From an uncultured Christensenellaceae bacterium (GTDB lineage Bacteria; Bacillota; Clostridia; Christensenellales; UBA3700), in contig CABKMX010000067.1 of the NCBI GenBank assembly GCA_902373595.1, positions 1 to 6,262 of the forward strand: 6,262 nucleotides of DNA, in the 5' to 3' direction. Of this stretch, positions 1-5,411 are shown piece by piece. Position 1 is the stretch's first letter. Every line of letters begins with the position of its first letter. The notes under the pieces were generated by a model. The model searched no databases. It had not been told where the DNA came from and saw only the letters and a program-made list of their open reading frames with translations. Position numbers and translations under genes: made by a program.

Positions 1-55
1 ACGCGAGCGTTCCGAGAGACGCAAAGATGCCCAAACGAGCCGCTTAAAGCGGTGA

Positions 56-89
56 TCTGTACCGCGCCGCAAAGCGAGCGCGGAACAGA
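56..89 (+). other. Stem-loop
   Basis: TCTGT (56-60) pairs with ACAGA (85-89). An A/A mismatch follows, then CCGCGC (62-67) pairs with GCGCGG (78-83), and CGC/GCG continues the stem around an AAA loop with one bulged A at 77. This is directly visible base pairing; its role is unknown. It contains a short sequence that recurs at 306 and 4585. Confidence 0.55.
67..87. repeat. Dispersed short intergenic repeat (related copies near 306 and 4585)
   Basis: CCGCAAAGCGAG occurs at 67-78 and again at 4585-4596. GAGCGCGGAACA occurs at 76-87 and again at 306-317. All copies are intergenic; the copies at 67 and 4585 form CCGC/GCGG hairpins followed by A-rich DNA. This suggests a small dispersed palindromic repeat family. 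Confidence 0.4.
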
Positions 90-92
90 AAA

Positions 93-122
93 TATCTCGC
101 CCAACCGCGCTTGGGCGAGATA
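93..122. other. Perfect 12-bp stem-loop; terminator-like on minus strand
   Basis: TATCTCGCCCAA (93-104) pairs perfectly with TTGGGCGAGATA (111-122) around the 6-base loop CCGCGC. On the minus strand the stem is followed by TTTTCTGTT, so it could act as an intrinsic terminator for leftward transcription. On the plus strand no T-run follows. Confidence 0.6.
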
Positions 123-129
123 CGATAAC

Positions 130-177
130 GCCCTCGTCGAATGACCGCGCTCTTCGACGAGGGCACTTTGCGCGGTC
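130..177 (+). other. 12-bp stem-loop with loop complementary to its 3' flank (possible pseudoknot or switch)
   Basis: GCCCTCGTCGAA (130-141) pairs perfectly with TTCGACGAGGGC (153-164). Eight of the eleven loop bases, GACCGCGC (143-150), are exactly complementary to GCGCGGTC (170-177), just past the stem. Either an H-type pseudoknot or two mutually exclusive hairpins could form. The 5-base crossing loop (165-169) is short for spanning a 12-bp stem, so partial melting or alternation is more likely than both helices being complete together. Confidence 0.5.
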
Positions 178-216
178 GTGAGCGGTGAGCGAGCGTGCCG
201 CGTTGGAGGGTGAGTA

Positions 217-292
217 TTGAGAGGGAACCATTGCGCCTGCGTATATGAGGCGTAAGCCGATTGAGCAGAACAGTGCAATGGTGCCCTCTCAA
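217..292 (+). other. Long 76-nt hairpin with GNRA (GUAA) tip
   Basis: TTGAGAGGG (217-225) pairs with CCCTCTCAA (284-292). One A/G mismatch follows, then 227-236 pairs with 273-282 (10 bp including one G-U), giving a nearly continuous 20-step helix. Inside, CTGC (237-240) pairs with GCAG (265-268), and GGC-GTAA-GCC (249-258) forms a GNRA-capped tip. No direct repeat flanks it, so a recent MITE-type insertion is not indicated. The shape resembles a folded RNA arm more than a terminator, as no T-run follows on the plus strand. Confidence 0.55.
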
Positions 293-317
293 AAAGCGGA
301 GCTTTGAGCGCGGAACA

Positions 318-342
318 AAACTGTTCGGTTGCCTAACAGTTT
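318..342. promoter_or_regulatory. 25-bp dyad, candidate operator or hairpin
   Basis: AAACTGTT (318-325) is an inverted repeat of AACAGTTT (335-342). The symmetry continues inside as GG (327-328)/CC (332-333) around TTG, with one mismatched pair (326/334). The dyad centres on position 330, about 65 bp upstream of the ABC operon's TTGACA box. It could be a binding site for a dimeric regulator, or the last hairpin of the upstream structured region. No regulator gene lies in the window. Confidence 0.4.
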
Positions 343-394
343 AATGCGCGTTTAAGTTTGGCGCTGTATAATTTCCTTCGTTACACGCGCGGCG

Positions 395-435
395 TTGACA
401 AGAGTATAAATTTGTGATACCTTGTAACATATAAT
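395..435 (+). promoter_or_regulatory. Promoter region of the ABC exporter operon
   Basis: A perfect TTGACA lies at 395-400. At 17-bp spacing stands TACCTT (418-423) preceded by TGA, an extended -10 arrangement. A perfect TATAAT is at 430-435, but 29 bp from the -35, with no good -35 of its own. Another isolated TATAAT is at 367-372. The surrounding DNA is A+T-rich. Which -10 is used cannot be decided by eye. Confidence 0.55.
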
Positions 436-472
436 AATGCGCGCGCTGCGCGAAAGCGGATAACAATTTTTC

Positions 473-477
473 GGAGG
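473..477 (+). promoter_or_regulatory. Ribosome binding site of first ABC gene
   Basis: GGAGG lies 8 bases before the ATG at 486, fixing this start. Confidence 0.85.
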
Positions 478-485
478 CATAGTCG

Positions 486-2219
486 ATGAAAAAGACTATT
501 GTCAAGTACTACACAAAATATTGGATGATGATCCTGCTGTCGACCGCATTCCTCGTCTGTCAGGCGTTGTGCGAGCTTCAGCTGCCGACCTATATGTCCG
601 ACATCATCACATCGGGCATAGCGGTGGGGGACATGGATCAAATTTGGTCGATCGGGGTCAAGATGCTGGCGGTCGCGCTGGGATGCGCGGTCTCGGCGAT
701 CTTGGTCGGCTATTTTTCGTCCACGGTGGGTGCGGCGCTCGCGCGCGATCTGCGCTATGACGTGTTCGCCAAGGTGGGCAGTTTTTCGAGCGCGGAATTC
801 GACAAGTTTTCGCAATCTTCGTTGATCACGCGCGGCACCAACGACATCACGCAGATCCAGATCTTTTCCATCATGTTTTTGCGCCTCGTGATGTTCGCGC
901 CCGTCATGGGCATCGGCGGCATCATCAAGGCGGTGCGGTTCAGCCGCGGCATGCCGGGGCTGGTCATCGTCGTCGCTGTCGCTGTCGCGGTGCTTTTGGT
1001 CGCGATCATCGTGATGATCGCGACGGTGCTGCCAAAGTTCAAGCAAATGCAGACCAAGATCGACCGCGTCAACCAAGTCGCGCAGGACGAACTTGCCGGA
1101 CTTATGGTCATCCGCGCGTTCAACACCCAAGCGCATGAAGAAAAGCGCTTTGAGGACGCCAACAAGGACCTTACCAGGACATCGCTGTTTGCGTACAGGG
1201 TGATGGCGATCCTCAACCCGGCGATCACGATGGTGATGTTCGGCGTCAGCATCGCGGTCGTATGGATCGCGGCGGTCAGCGCAAAGGACATCTCCGAGGT
1301 CGGCAACATGATCGCGTTCATTCAATACGCGATGCAGATCATCATGTCCTTTATGATGCTGTCGATGGCGTTCGTATTGATGCCGAGGGCGGCTGTGTCG
1401 GCGGAGCGCGTCGCGGACGTGCTCGACACGCCGGCGTCTGTCGTCACTCCGGAGCACCCCACCGACGCGAATGTGGACGGCGACATAGTGTTCGACGACG
1501 TCGCGTACAGCTACGGCGGCGACGCCGAGGCGGTGCGCCACATCTCGTTCACCGCAAAGAAGGGTGAGGTGACCGCGATCATCGGTTCGACGGGTTCGGG
1601 CAAGTCGACCATAGTCAATTTGATACCGCGCATGGCGGACGCTACCGAGGGCAAAGTGACAATCGGCGGCGTCGACGTCAGGGACTTCGATCTCAAAAAA
1701 TTGCGTGCCGGTGTCGGTTTTGTGCCGCAAAAGAACATTCTCTTCTCGGGCACGATAGAGTCCAACATCAAGTATTCGGACGAGGATATGCCCGACGAGA
1801 GAATGGAGCGCGCGGCGGAGATTGCGCAGGCAACAGAGTTTGTCGCGTCCAAAGAGGACGGCTACAAGAGCGAGATTGCACAGGGCGGCGACAACGTCTC
1901 GGGCGGTCAAAAACAGCGTATCGCAATCGCTCGCGCCCTTGCCAAGGAGTGCCCGATTTACGTCTTTGACGACAGCTTCAGCGCGCTCGACTTCAAGACG
2001 GACGCGGCGCTTCGTCAGGCGCTCAAAGACAAGCTGTCCGGCGCGACAATCGTCATCGTCGCTCAGCGCGTTGGCACAATCAAGAACGCGGACAACATCA
2101 TCGTCCTCGACGACGGCGAGATTGTCGGGCAGGGCACGCACGAGCAACTGCTCGCGTCTTGCCCGGTCTATCTGGACATTGCCAAGTCGCAATTGTCCGA
2201 GGAGGAGCTGGGCTTATGA
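486..2219 (+). CDS. ABC exporter subunit with degenerate ATPase site (BmrC/TM287-like)
   Basis: This is a 577-residue half-transporter, a normal length for the family: an N-terminal six-helix permease domain (helices roughly at 14-31, 56-76, 127-149, 157-181, 246-264 and 275-298) and a C-terminal ATPase from about residue 333. Walker A is GSTGSGKST (367-375), the Q-loop Gln is 415, and the signature is a consensus VSGGQ (471-475). Walker B ends VFDD, so the catalytic Glu is Asp (D496). The switch His is replaced by Gln (Q527 in IVAQR). These two changes mark the non-catalytic member of a heterodimeric exporter, as known for TM287/288 and BmrCD. Its VSGGQ should complete the active site of the partner encoded directly downstream, with which it overlaps by ATGA. 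It acts in the cytoplasmic membrane. The substrate (drug, peptide or lipid) cannot be inferred. Confidence 0.95.
   Translation: MKKTIVKYYTKYWMMILLSTAFLVCQALCELQLPTYMSDIITSGIAVGDMDQIWSIGVKMLAVALGCAVSAILVGYFSSTVGAALARDLRYDVFAKVGSFSSAEFDKFSQSSLITRGTNDITQIQIFSIMFLRLVMFAPVMGIGGIIKAVRFSRGMPGLVIVVAVAVAVLLVAIIVMIATVLPKFKQMQTKIDRVNQVAQDELAGLMVIRAFNTQAHEEKRFEDANKDLTRTSLFAYRVMAILNPAITMVMFGVSIAVVWIAAVSAKDISEVGNMIAFIQYAMQIIMSFMMLSMAFVLMPRAAVSAERVADVLDTPASVVTPEHPTDANVDGDIVFDDVAYSYGGDAEAVRHISFTAKKGEVTAIIGSTGSGKSTIVNLIPRMADATEGKVTIGGVDVRDFDLKKLRAGVGFVPQKNILFSGTIESNIKYSDEDMPDERMERAAEIAQATEFVASKEDGYKSEIAQGGDNVSGGQKQRIAIARALAKECPIYVFDDSFSALDFKTDAALRQALKDKLSGATIVIVAQRVGTIKNADNIIVLDDGEIVGQGTHEQLLASCPVYLDIAKSQLSEEELGL
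2200..2207 (+). promoter_or_regulatory. Ribosome binding site pointing to ATG 2216
   Basis: AGGAGGAG sits inside the end of the first ABC gene, about 10 bases before the ATG at 2216. No comparable site precedes the in-frame ATG at 2278. This is the main reason to think the second ABC gene originally starts at 2216. Confidence 0.65.
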
Positions 2220-2281
2220 GCGCGAAGATGAATGTACGCCGCCATCGCATGGGCGGACCCGGGGCGGACCGCACGGCATGA
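2216..2281 (+). other. 21-codon ORF: displaced N-terminus of the second ABC subunit
   Basis: This small frame starts on an ATGA overlap with the stop of the first ABC gene and has a strong ribosome site. It encodes 21 residues containing the Gly/Pro-rich MGGPG, then stops at TGA 2279-2281, which overlaps the ATG at 2278. Adding one G to the GGGG run at 2261-2264 would fuse it in frame with the next gene and read MGGPGGGPHGMMPGEK. That is the Gly/Pro/Met-rich leader I would expect before the PGEKAKDFKGT start of such subunits. It is therefore probably the true N-terminus, separated by a one-base deletion (real or a sequencing error). As written, the two ATGA overlaps could still couple translation. 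Confidence 0.5.
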
Positions 2282-4335
2282 TGCCCGGCGAAAAGGCAAA
2301 GGATTTCAAGGGGACGCTCGCCAAGACGTTCCGCTATATGCGCCGCGACGTCGTGACGATTGTCATTGCGTTCGTATTGGCGATCTCAAGCGTCATCTTG
2401 ACGTTGACCGTGCCCGACATCCTCGGCACGGCGACGGACGAGCTGCTCGGCGGCGCGATGCAAAAGACCTACTACAATGCAGCGATAGAGATCCAAGACT
2501 CGATACCCGAACTCGATCCGTCAATCATAGAGCTGATGGGCGACAAGACGCTCGGCGAGCTTGCCGACGCGGACGTGATCCCGTCCGAGACCGTGACGGA
2601 CGAGATGCGCGCGGTCACCGTCGCTCAATTGTACGCGGCGAAGGACGCGACGACGGTCGGCGAGTTCTTCACGGCTTTGGGGATGCAGGACAAGTTCTCG
2701 GTCGCGGAGAGCTACCGCGACAGGGTGCTCGGCACATCGTTGACGGACGCGGCGCCGGGCATAGATTCGGGCAAGATCATCGACATCCTGATCAAGATTA
2801 TCATCCTTGTCGCGACGTCGGCGATCGTCGGCTACATTCAGGGATTTTTGCTTGCCGGTGTCGCTCAACGCGTGTCTTATCGCTTCCGCGACGACATCAA
2901 TCGCAAGATAGACAAGCTGCCGCTCAAGTTCTTTGACACGACGACCAACGGCGAGGTGATGAGCTTCATCACCAACGACGTGGACGCGATCTCGACCGCG
3001 CTCAACCAAAGCCTTTCGCAGTCGGTCACCGCGGTGACGACAATCGTCGGCGTATTGGTGATGATGTTCAAGATCAGCTGGGTGCTGACCCTTGTCGCGC
3101 TCGTGATGGTGCCGGTCTCGCTGGTGATAGTCATGCTCATCGTCAAGCGGTCGCAAAAGTTCTACCTGATGCAGCAGGAGTACCTCGGGCACGTCAACGG
3201 CCACATCGAGGAGACGTTCGCCGGGCACAACGTCGTCAGTCTGTTCAACGGCGAGGAGCGCACGCTCGAGGAGTTCAAGGCGTTCAACGACAAGCTGTAC
3301 ATCTCGGCGCGCAACTCGCAATTCTTCTCGGGCATGATGATGCCGCTCATGGGCTTTGTCGGCAACCTCAACTATGTGATCTGCTGTGTGCTCGGCGGCG
3401 TGATGGTCATCAACGGATTCGGCGGTTTGACGGTGGGCAACATTCAGTCGTTCATTCAATATTTCCGCCAATTCAACCAGCCAATCAACCAGATGTCGAG
3501 CATCGCCAACACCTTCCAGTCGACGGTCGCGGCGGCGGAGCGCATCTTCGGCTTCCTCGAACAGCCCGAAGAGGAAGAGACGGGCTCTCTCGCGCCCGAG
3601 GACGTCAAGGGCGAAGTTTCGTTCGAGCACGTCAAGTTCGGCTACGATCCCGAAAAGATCATCATCCACGACTTCAGCTGCGACGTCAAGCCGGGGCAGA
3701 GGGTCGCGATCGTCGGACCGACAGGCGCGGGCAAGACGACCATTGTCAAATTGCTGATGCGTTTTTACGAGCTCGGCGGCGGAAGCATCTCGCTCGACGG
3801 CGCGGACATCACCGAGTACACGCGCGAGGCGCTGCGCGAGCACATCGGCATGGTGCTTCAAGACACATGGCTGTTCAGCGGCACGATCCGCGACAACATC
3901 CGCTACGGCAAACTTGACGCGACCGACGAAGAGGTCGAACGCGCGGCAAAGATCGCCTGCGCCGACCACTTCATACGCACGCTGCCGGACGGCTACGACT
4001 TCGTCATCAACTCGGACGCGGACAACATCTCGCAGGGGCAAAAGCAGCTGCTGACGATCGCGCGCGCCGTGCTCGCCGACCCCAAAGTGCTCATCCTCGA
4101 CGAGGCGACGTCGTCCGTCGACACGCGCACAGAGGTGCTCATCCAAAAGGCGATGGACGCGCTCATGCAGGGCAGGACCAGCTTCATCATCGCTCACCGT
4201 CTGTCGACGATCAAGAACGCCGACCGCATTCTCGTGCTGCGTGACGGCGACGTGGTTGAGCAGGGCAGCCACGAAGAGCTGCTGGCGCGGAACGGGTTCT
4301 ATGCCTCTTTGTACAATTCGCAGTTCGAAAATTGA
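2278..4335 (+). CDS. ABC exporter catalytic subunit with extracytoplasmic insert (BmrD/TM288-like)
   Basis: There are 685 residues from ATG 2278, or about 706 if the one-base shift at 2261-2264 is corrected and ATG 2216 is used. TM1 spans about 24-49 and TM2 about 168-192. The roughly 115 residues between them form a large external insert, in the position where BmrD carries its extracellular domain. Further helices lie at about 248-267, 269-290, 352-378 and 383-405. The ATPase domain has Walker A GPTGAGKTT (480-488), Q-loop Q528, Walker B VLILDEA with catalytic E609, D-loop SSVD, and switch His H640, all intact. Its signature is ISQGQ rather than LSGGQ, the variant common in this subunit type. 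It is thus the hydrolysing partner of the degenerate subunit upstream, in the same operon. Its stop codon lies inside the foot of a giant hairpin. Confidence 0.93.
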   Translation: MMPGEKAKDFKGTLAKTFRYMRRDVVTIVIAFVLAISSVILTLTVPDILGTATDELLGGAMQKTYYNAAIEIQDSIPELDPSIIELMGDKTLGELADADVIPSETVTDEMRAVTVAQLYAAKDATTVGEFFTALGMQDKFSVAESYRDRVLGTSLTDAAPGIDSGKIIDILIKIIILVATSAIVGYIQGFLLAGVAQRVSYRFRDDINRKIDKLPLKFFDTTTNGEVMSFITNDVDAISTALNQSLSQSVTAVTTIVGVLVMMFKISWVLTLVALVMVPVSLVIVMLIVKRSQKFYLMQQEYLGHVNGHIEETFAGHNVVSLFNGEERTLEEFKAFNDKLYISARNSQFFSGMMMPLMGFVGNLNYVICCVLGGVMVINGFGGLTVGNIQSFIQYFRQFNQPINQMSSIANTFQSTVAAAERIFGFLEQPEEEETGSLAPEDVKGEVSFEHVKFGYDPEKIIIHDFSCDVKPGQRVAIVGPTGAGKTTIVKLLMRFYELGGGSISLDGADITEYTREALREHIGMVLQDTWLFSGTIRDNIRYGKLDATDEEVERAAKIACADHFIRTLPDGYDFVINSDADNISQGQKQLLTIARAVLADPKVLILDEATSSVDTRTEVLIQKAMDALMQGRTSFIIAHRLSTIKNADRILVLRDGDVVEQGSHEELLARNGFYASLYNSQFEN

Positions 4336-4462
4336 CCGCGTATAGCGGCATACCTTTGCGCCGTACGGAACGTCTCGGCGGCTGACCGTGTACGTTTTAG
4401 TACACTGGGTCGCCGCCTCGCAACCCGTACGGCGCAAATCTACGCCACTCTCCGCGGTCAAT
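4331..4462 (+). other. Giant 132-nt stem-loop overlapping the ABC operon stop codon
   Basis: Four nested helices lie on one axis: ATTGACCGCG (4331-4340) with CGCGGTCAAT (4453-4462), TTTGCGCCGTACGG (4355-4368) with 4425-4438, GGCGGC (4377-4382) with GCCGCC (4412-4417), and GTGTAC (4388-4393) with GTACAC (4400-4405) around a 6-base loop. All four pair perfectly. The TGA stop of the second ABC gene (4333-4335) is inside the outermost helix. No T-run follows, so it is not a classical intrinsic terminator. It may protect the 3' end of the operon mRNA, give rise to a processed RNA, or be a palindromic repeat element. Confidence 0.6.
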
Positions 4463-4605
4463 CTGAGGAGAGAGTTTGGATAGTGTGGTGTACAAAATTA
4501 AGTCGCCTACTTAACTTGGTTCTATCTGAAAAATTTAACTTTTTCAAGCTTCAATTATGCAATCTAGCGGCGTGAAGTGTCGCACCGCAAAGCGAGAGCG
4601 GAATC
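4463..4605. other. Intergenic remainder between convergent genes
   Basis: No gene is seen. The stretch is A+T-rich with two weak inverted repeats: TTAAGT/ACTTAA (4498-4503/4509-4514) and GAAAAA/TTTTTC (4528-4533/4540-4545). CTCTCC (4448-4453) could also pair with GGAGAG (4467-4472) as an alternative to the base of the giant hairpin. A short CCGC/GCGG hairpin at 4585-4601 shares 12 bases with position 67. Confidence 0.4.
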
Positions 4606-4637
4606 AAAAAAGGAAGCGCACCGTGACGGCGCGCTTT
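4606..4637 (-). terminator. Intrinsic terminator of the minus-strand membrane gene
   Basis: Read on the minus strand, AAGCGCGCCG pairs with CGGTGCGCTT (plus 4627-4636 with 4614-4623, one G-U pair) around a 3-base loop. It is followed by CC and six Ts (4611-4606). It stands about 60 bases past the stop of the 5236-4697 gene and fits a Rho-independent terminator. On the plus strand the G-U becomes an A/C mismatch and no T-run follows, so it acts leftward only. Confidence 0.8.
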
Positions 4638-4650
4638 CGATCGATCATTG

Positions 4651-4700
4651 AGCATTATGCATTTTGCATTGTGCATTATGCATTTTGCATTGAGCATTAT
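4651..4700. repeat. 21-bp tandem repeat, 2.4 copies
   Basis: The units at 4651-4671 and 4672-4692 differ only in their first base (A or T) and consist of GCATTATGCAT-TTTGCATTG. A third partial copy starts at 4693 (AGCATTAT). The array is built from near-palindromic GCAT words. The partial copy contains the TAA stop (4697-4699) of the minus-strand membrane gene, and the array lies between that stop and its terminator. Confidence 0.85.
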
Positions 4701-5236
4701 TCCGCTTTCTTTTTCCCTTTCAGCACTTTCAGGATGTCGATCTCTTTTACGGTGCAATAGGTGGACAAGATCGGCACGGCGAGGAAGACAATGCTCATCA
4801 AGATGCCGAGGCAATAGATGAGGTATTGCACGCCGCCTTCGCCGAGGAAGATCTGGAACGCGATTACGATGTCGCCGACCATGCTGTCGAGGAATTCGGG
4901 CATCGACGCGCCTGCTGCGACGGGGATCATGAGTATGAACGCGAGGAGCAGCGGCACCGTCATCACCGTGCTGTATGCGCAGACGGCGATGGAAAAGACG
5001 TTTTTGACCTTGCCCTTGAACGTGCCTGCGGCGGCGGACATCAGCATTATGCCGCACGCCATCGTCGCGATGACGACGACATAGTTGAGCACGAGGTTTG
5101 GGAACGCTTCGAAGTATTTGAGCCCGACGTCGGTGCCGAGCGTCTGCAACAGCGAGAGAATGCCCCAAATGTTGAGTCCCGCCGCGACGACGATCATCAC
5201 GGCTTGAATGAGTTTTTTGCGAGTTTCCTTTTGCAT
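4697..5236 (-). CDS. Small multi-pass membrane protein, function unknown
   Basis: This gene encodes 179 residues that I do not recognise as a named family. A short basic N-terminus (MQKETRKKLIQ) is followed by four predicted membrane helices at about 11-32, 48-70, 81-106 and 135-161, with a weakly hydrophobic amphipathic stretch at 118-131. The C-terminal tail is strongly basic (KVLKGKKKAE), so both ends are probably cytoplasmic. No enzymatic or binding motif is visible. The start is fixed by AAGGAGG seven bases upstream and by a near-consensus promoter. An overlapping frame (5255-4551) gives an Arg/His-rich product without this hydrophobic pattern and is rejected. The gene is a single transcription unit: it has its own terminator, converges on the ABC operon and diverges from the gene at 5412. 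Its stop is supplied by a tandem repeat. Confidence 0.87.
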   Translation of the reverse strand: MQKETRKKLIQAVMIVVAAGLNIWGILSLLQTLGTDVGLKYFEAFPNLVLNYVVVIATMACGIMLMSAAAGTFKGKVKNVFSIAVCAYSTVMTVPLLLAFILMIPVAAGASMPEFLDSMVGDIVIAFQIFLGEGGVQYLIYCLGILMSIVFLAVPILSTYCTVKEIDILKVLKGKKKAE

Positions 5237-5243
5237 GTCGGTT

Positions 5244-5250
5244 CCTCCTT
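5244..5250 (-). promoter_or_regulatory. Ribosome binding site of minus-strand membrane gene
   Basis: AAGGAGG on the minus strand, seven bases before the ATG at 5236; it decides the start. Confidence 0.88.
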
Positions 5251-5260
5251 GGCAAATTTA

Positions 5261-5289
5261 ATTATAAATGACTTTGGATGTCTCGTCAA
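5261..5289 (-). promoter_or_regulatory. Near-consensus promoter of minus-strand membrane gene
   Basis: On the minus strand TTGACG (5289-5284) and a perfect TATAAT (5266-5261) are separated by exactly 17 bp, about 10 bp before the ribosome site. This is a strong housekeeping sigma-type promoter, predicted to start transcription near 5254. Confidence 0.8.
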
Positions 5290-5366
5290 CCCTCTTGCGG
5301 CGGATATGCGCCCCGATCGGCGATGATACACAAATACATACGTCGGTGCGAAATATCTTCGAACGC

Positions 5367-5395
5367 TTTGCATATTTGCGCCGTTTTGCTATAAT
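5367..5395 (+). promoter_or_regulatory. Extended -10 promoter very close to the start of the DUF386 gene
   Basis: TTTGCA (5367-5372) and a perfect TATAAT (5390-5395) are spaced by 17 bp, with TGC directly before the -10 (extended -10). The -10 ends only 16 bases before the ATG at 5412. The expected transcript start near 5402 therefore falls within the ribosome site, leaving a leader of about 10 bases. Confidence 0.6.
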
Positions 5396-5399
5396 AGTC

Positions 5400-5406
5400 A
5401 AGGAGG
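5400..5406 (+). promoter_or_regulatory. Ribosome binding site of DUF386-membrane gene
   Basis: AAGGAGG five bases before the ATG at 5412 fixes the start of the open frame. It overlaps the expected transcript start of the promoter just upstream. Confidence 0.85.
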
Positions 5407-5411
5407 CAGTT

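Larger units (their letters stand above)
40..342 (+). ncRNA. Candidate structured RNA or palindrome cluster upstream of ABC operon
   Basis: No convincing gene is visible in positions 1-394. Most of the stretch is made of consecutive inverted repeats: 40-45/47-52, 56-89, 93-104/111-122, 130-141/153-164, 217-236/273-292 and 318-325/335-342. The longest hairpin ends in a GGC-GTAA-GCC tip, a GNRA tetraloop only when the plus strand is read, which favours a plus-strand RNA. The hexamer CCGCGC occurs at 62, 105 and 145 and its complement GCGCGG at 78, 170 and 308, so several long-range pairings are possible. I do not recognise a known RNA family. The alternative is a cluster of intergenic palindromic DNA repeats. 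No promoter for it is visible inside the window. Confidence 0.35.

Noticed and set aside
1..55. C-terminal end of an upstream plus-strand gene, in a frame ending at 47, 55 or 144
   Set aside because: All three frames are open to the left edge and end early. None of the short tails (such as TSRLKR before TGA 53-55) is recognisable, so no frame can be chosen.
437..463. Eight-codon ORF just before the first ABC gene, a possible leader peptide like BmrB of B. subtilis
   Set aside because: It has no ribosome site, lies at or before the likely transcript start, and no terminator/antiterminator pair follows it.
455..469. AGCGGATAACAATTT, identical to 15 bases of the E. coli lac operator region
   Set aside because: The other half-site is absent and the flanks differ from lac and from vector sequence. 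No LacI-type gene is visible. Most likely coincidence.
381..2192. 603-codon open frame on the minus strand, antisense to the first ABC gene
   Set aside because: The product is an Arg/Asp/His-rich string without domain features. It is a by-product of G+C-rich codon usage in the real gene on the other strand. The same applies to the 646-codon minus frame at 2521-4461.
2255..2268. Programmed -1 frameshift at CCCGGGG
   Set aside because: A -1 slip after GGG would give the right protein, but the codon phase (CCC GGG G) is not an X-XXY-YYZ slippery heptamer, and no clear stimulatory structure was found. A missing G is simpler.
4331..4462. Giant hairpin read as the intrinsic terminator of the ABC operon
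   Set aside because: No T-run follows the stem, and both its size and its overlap with the stop codon are atypical. It was kept as an unexplained structure.
4651..4700. CRISPR array
   Set aside because: The copies are directly adjacent without spacers; it is a simple tandem repeat.
4551..5255. 234-codon minus-strand frame overlapping the small membrane gene
   Set aside because: It is Arg/His-rich and translates the tandem repeat into a repetitive tail. The 5236 frame has the ribosome site, promoter spacing and hydrophobic helices.
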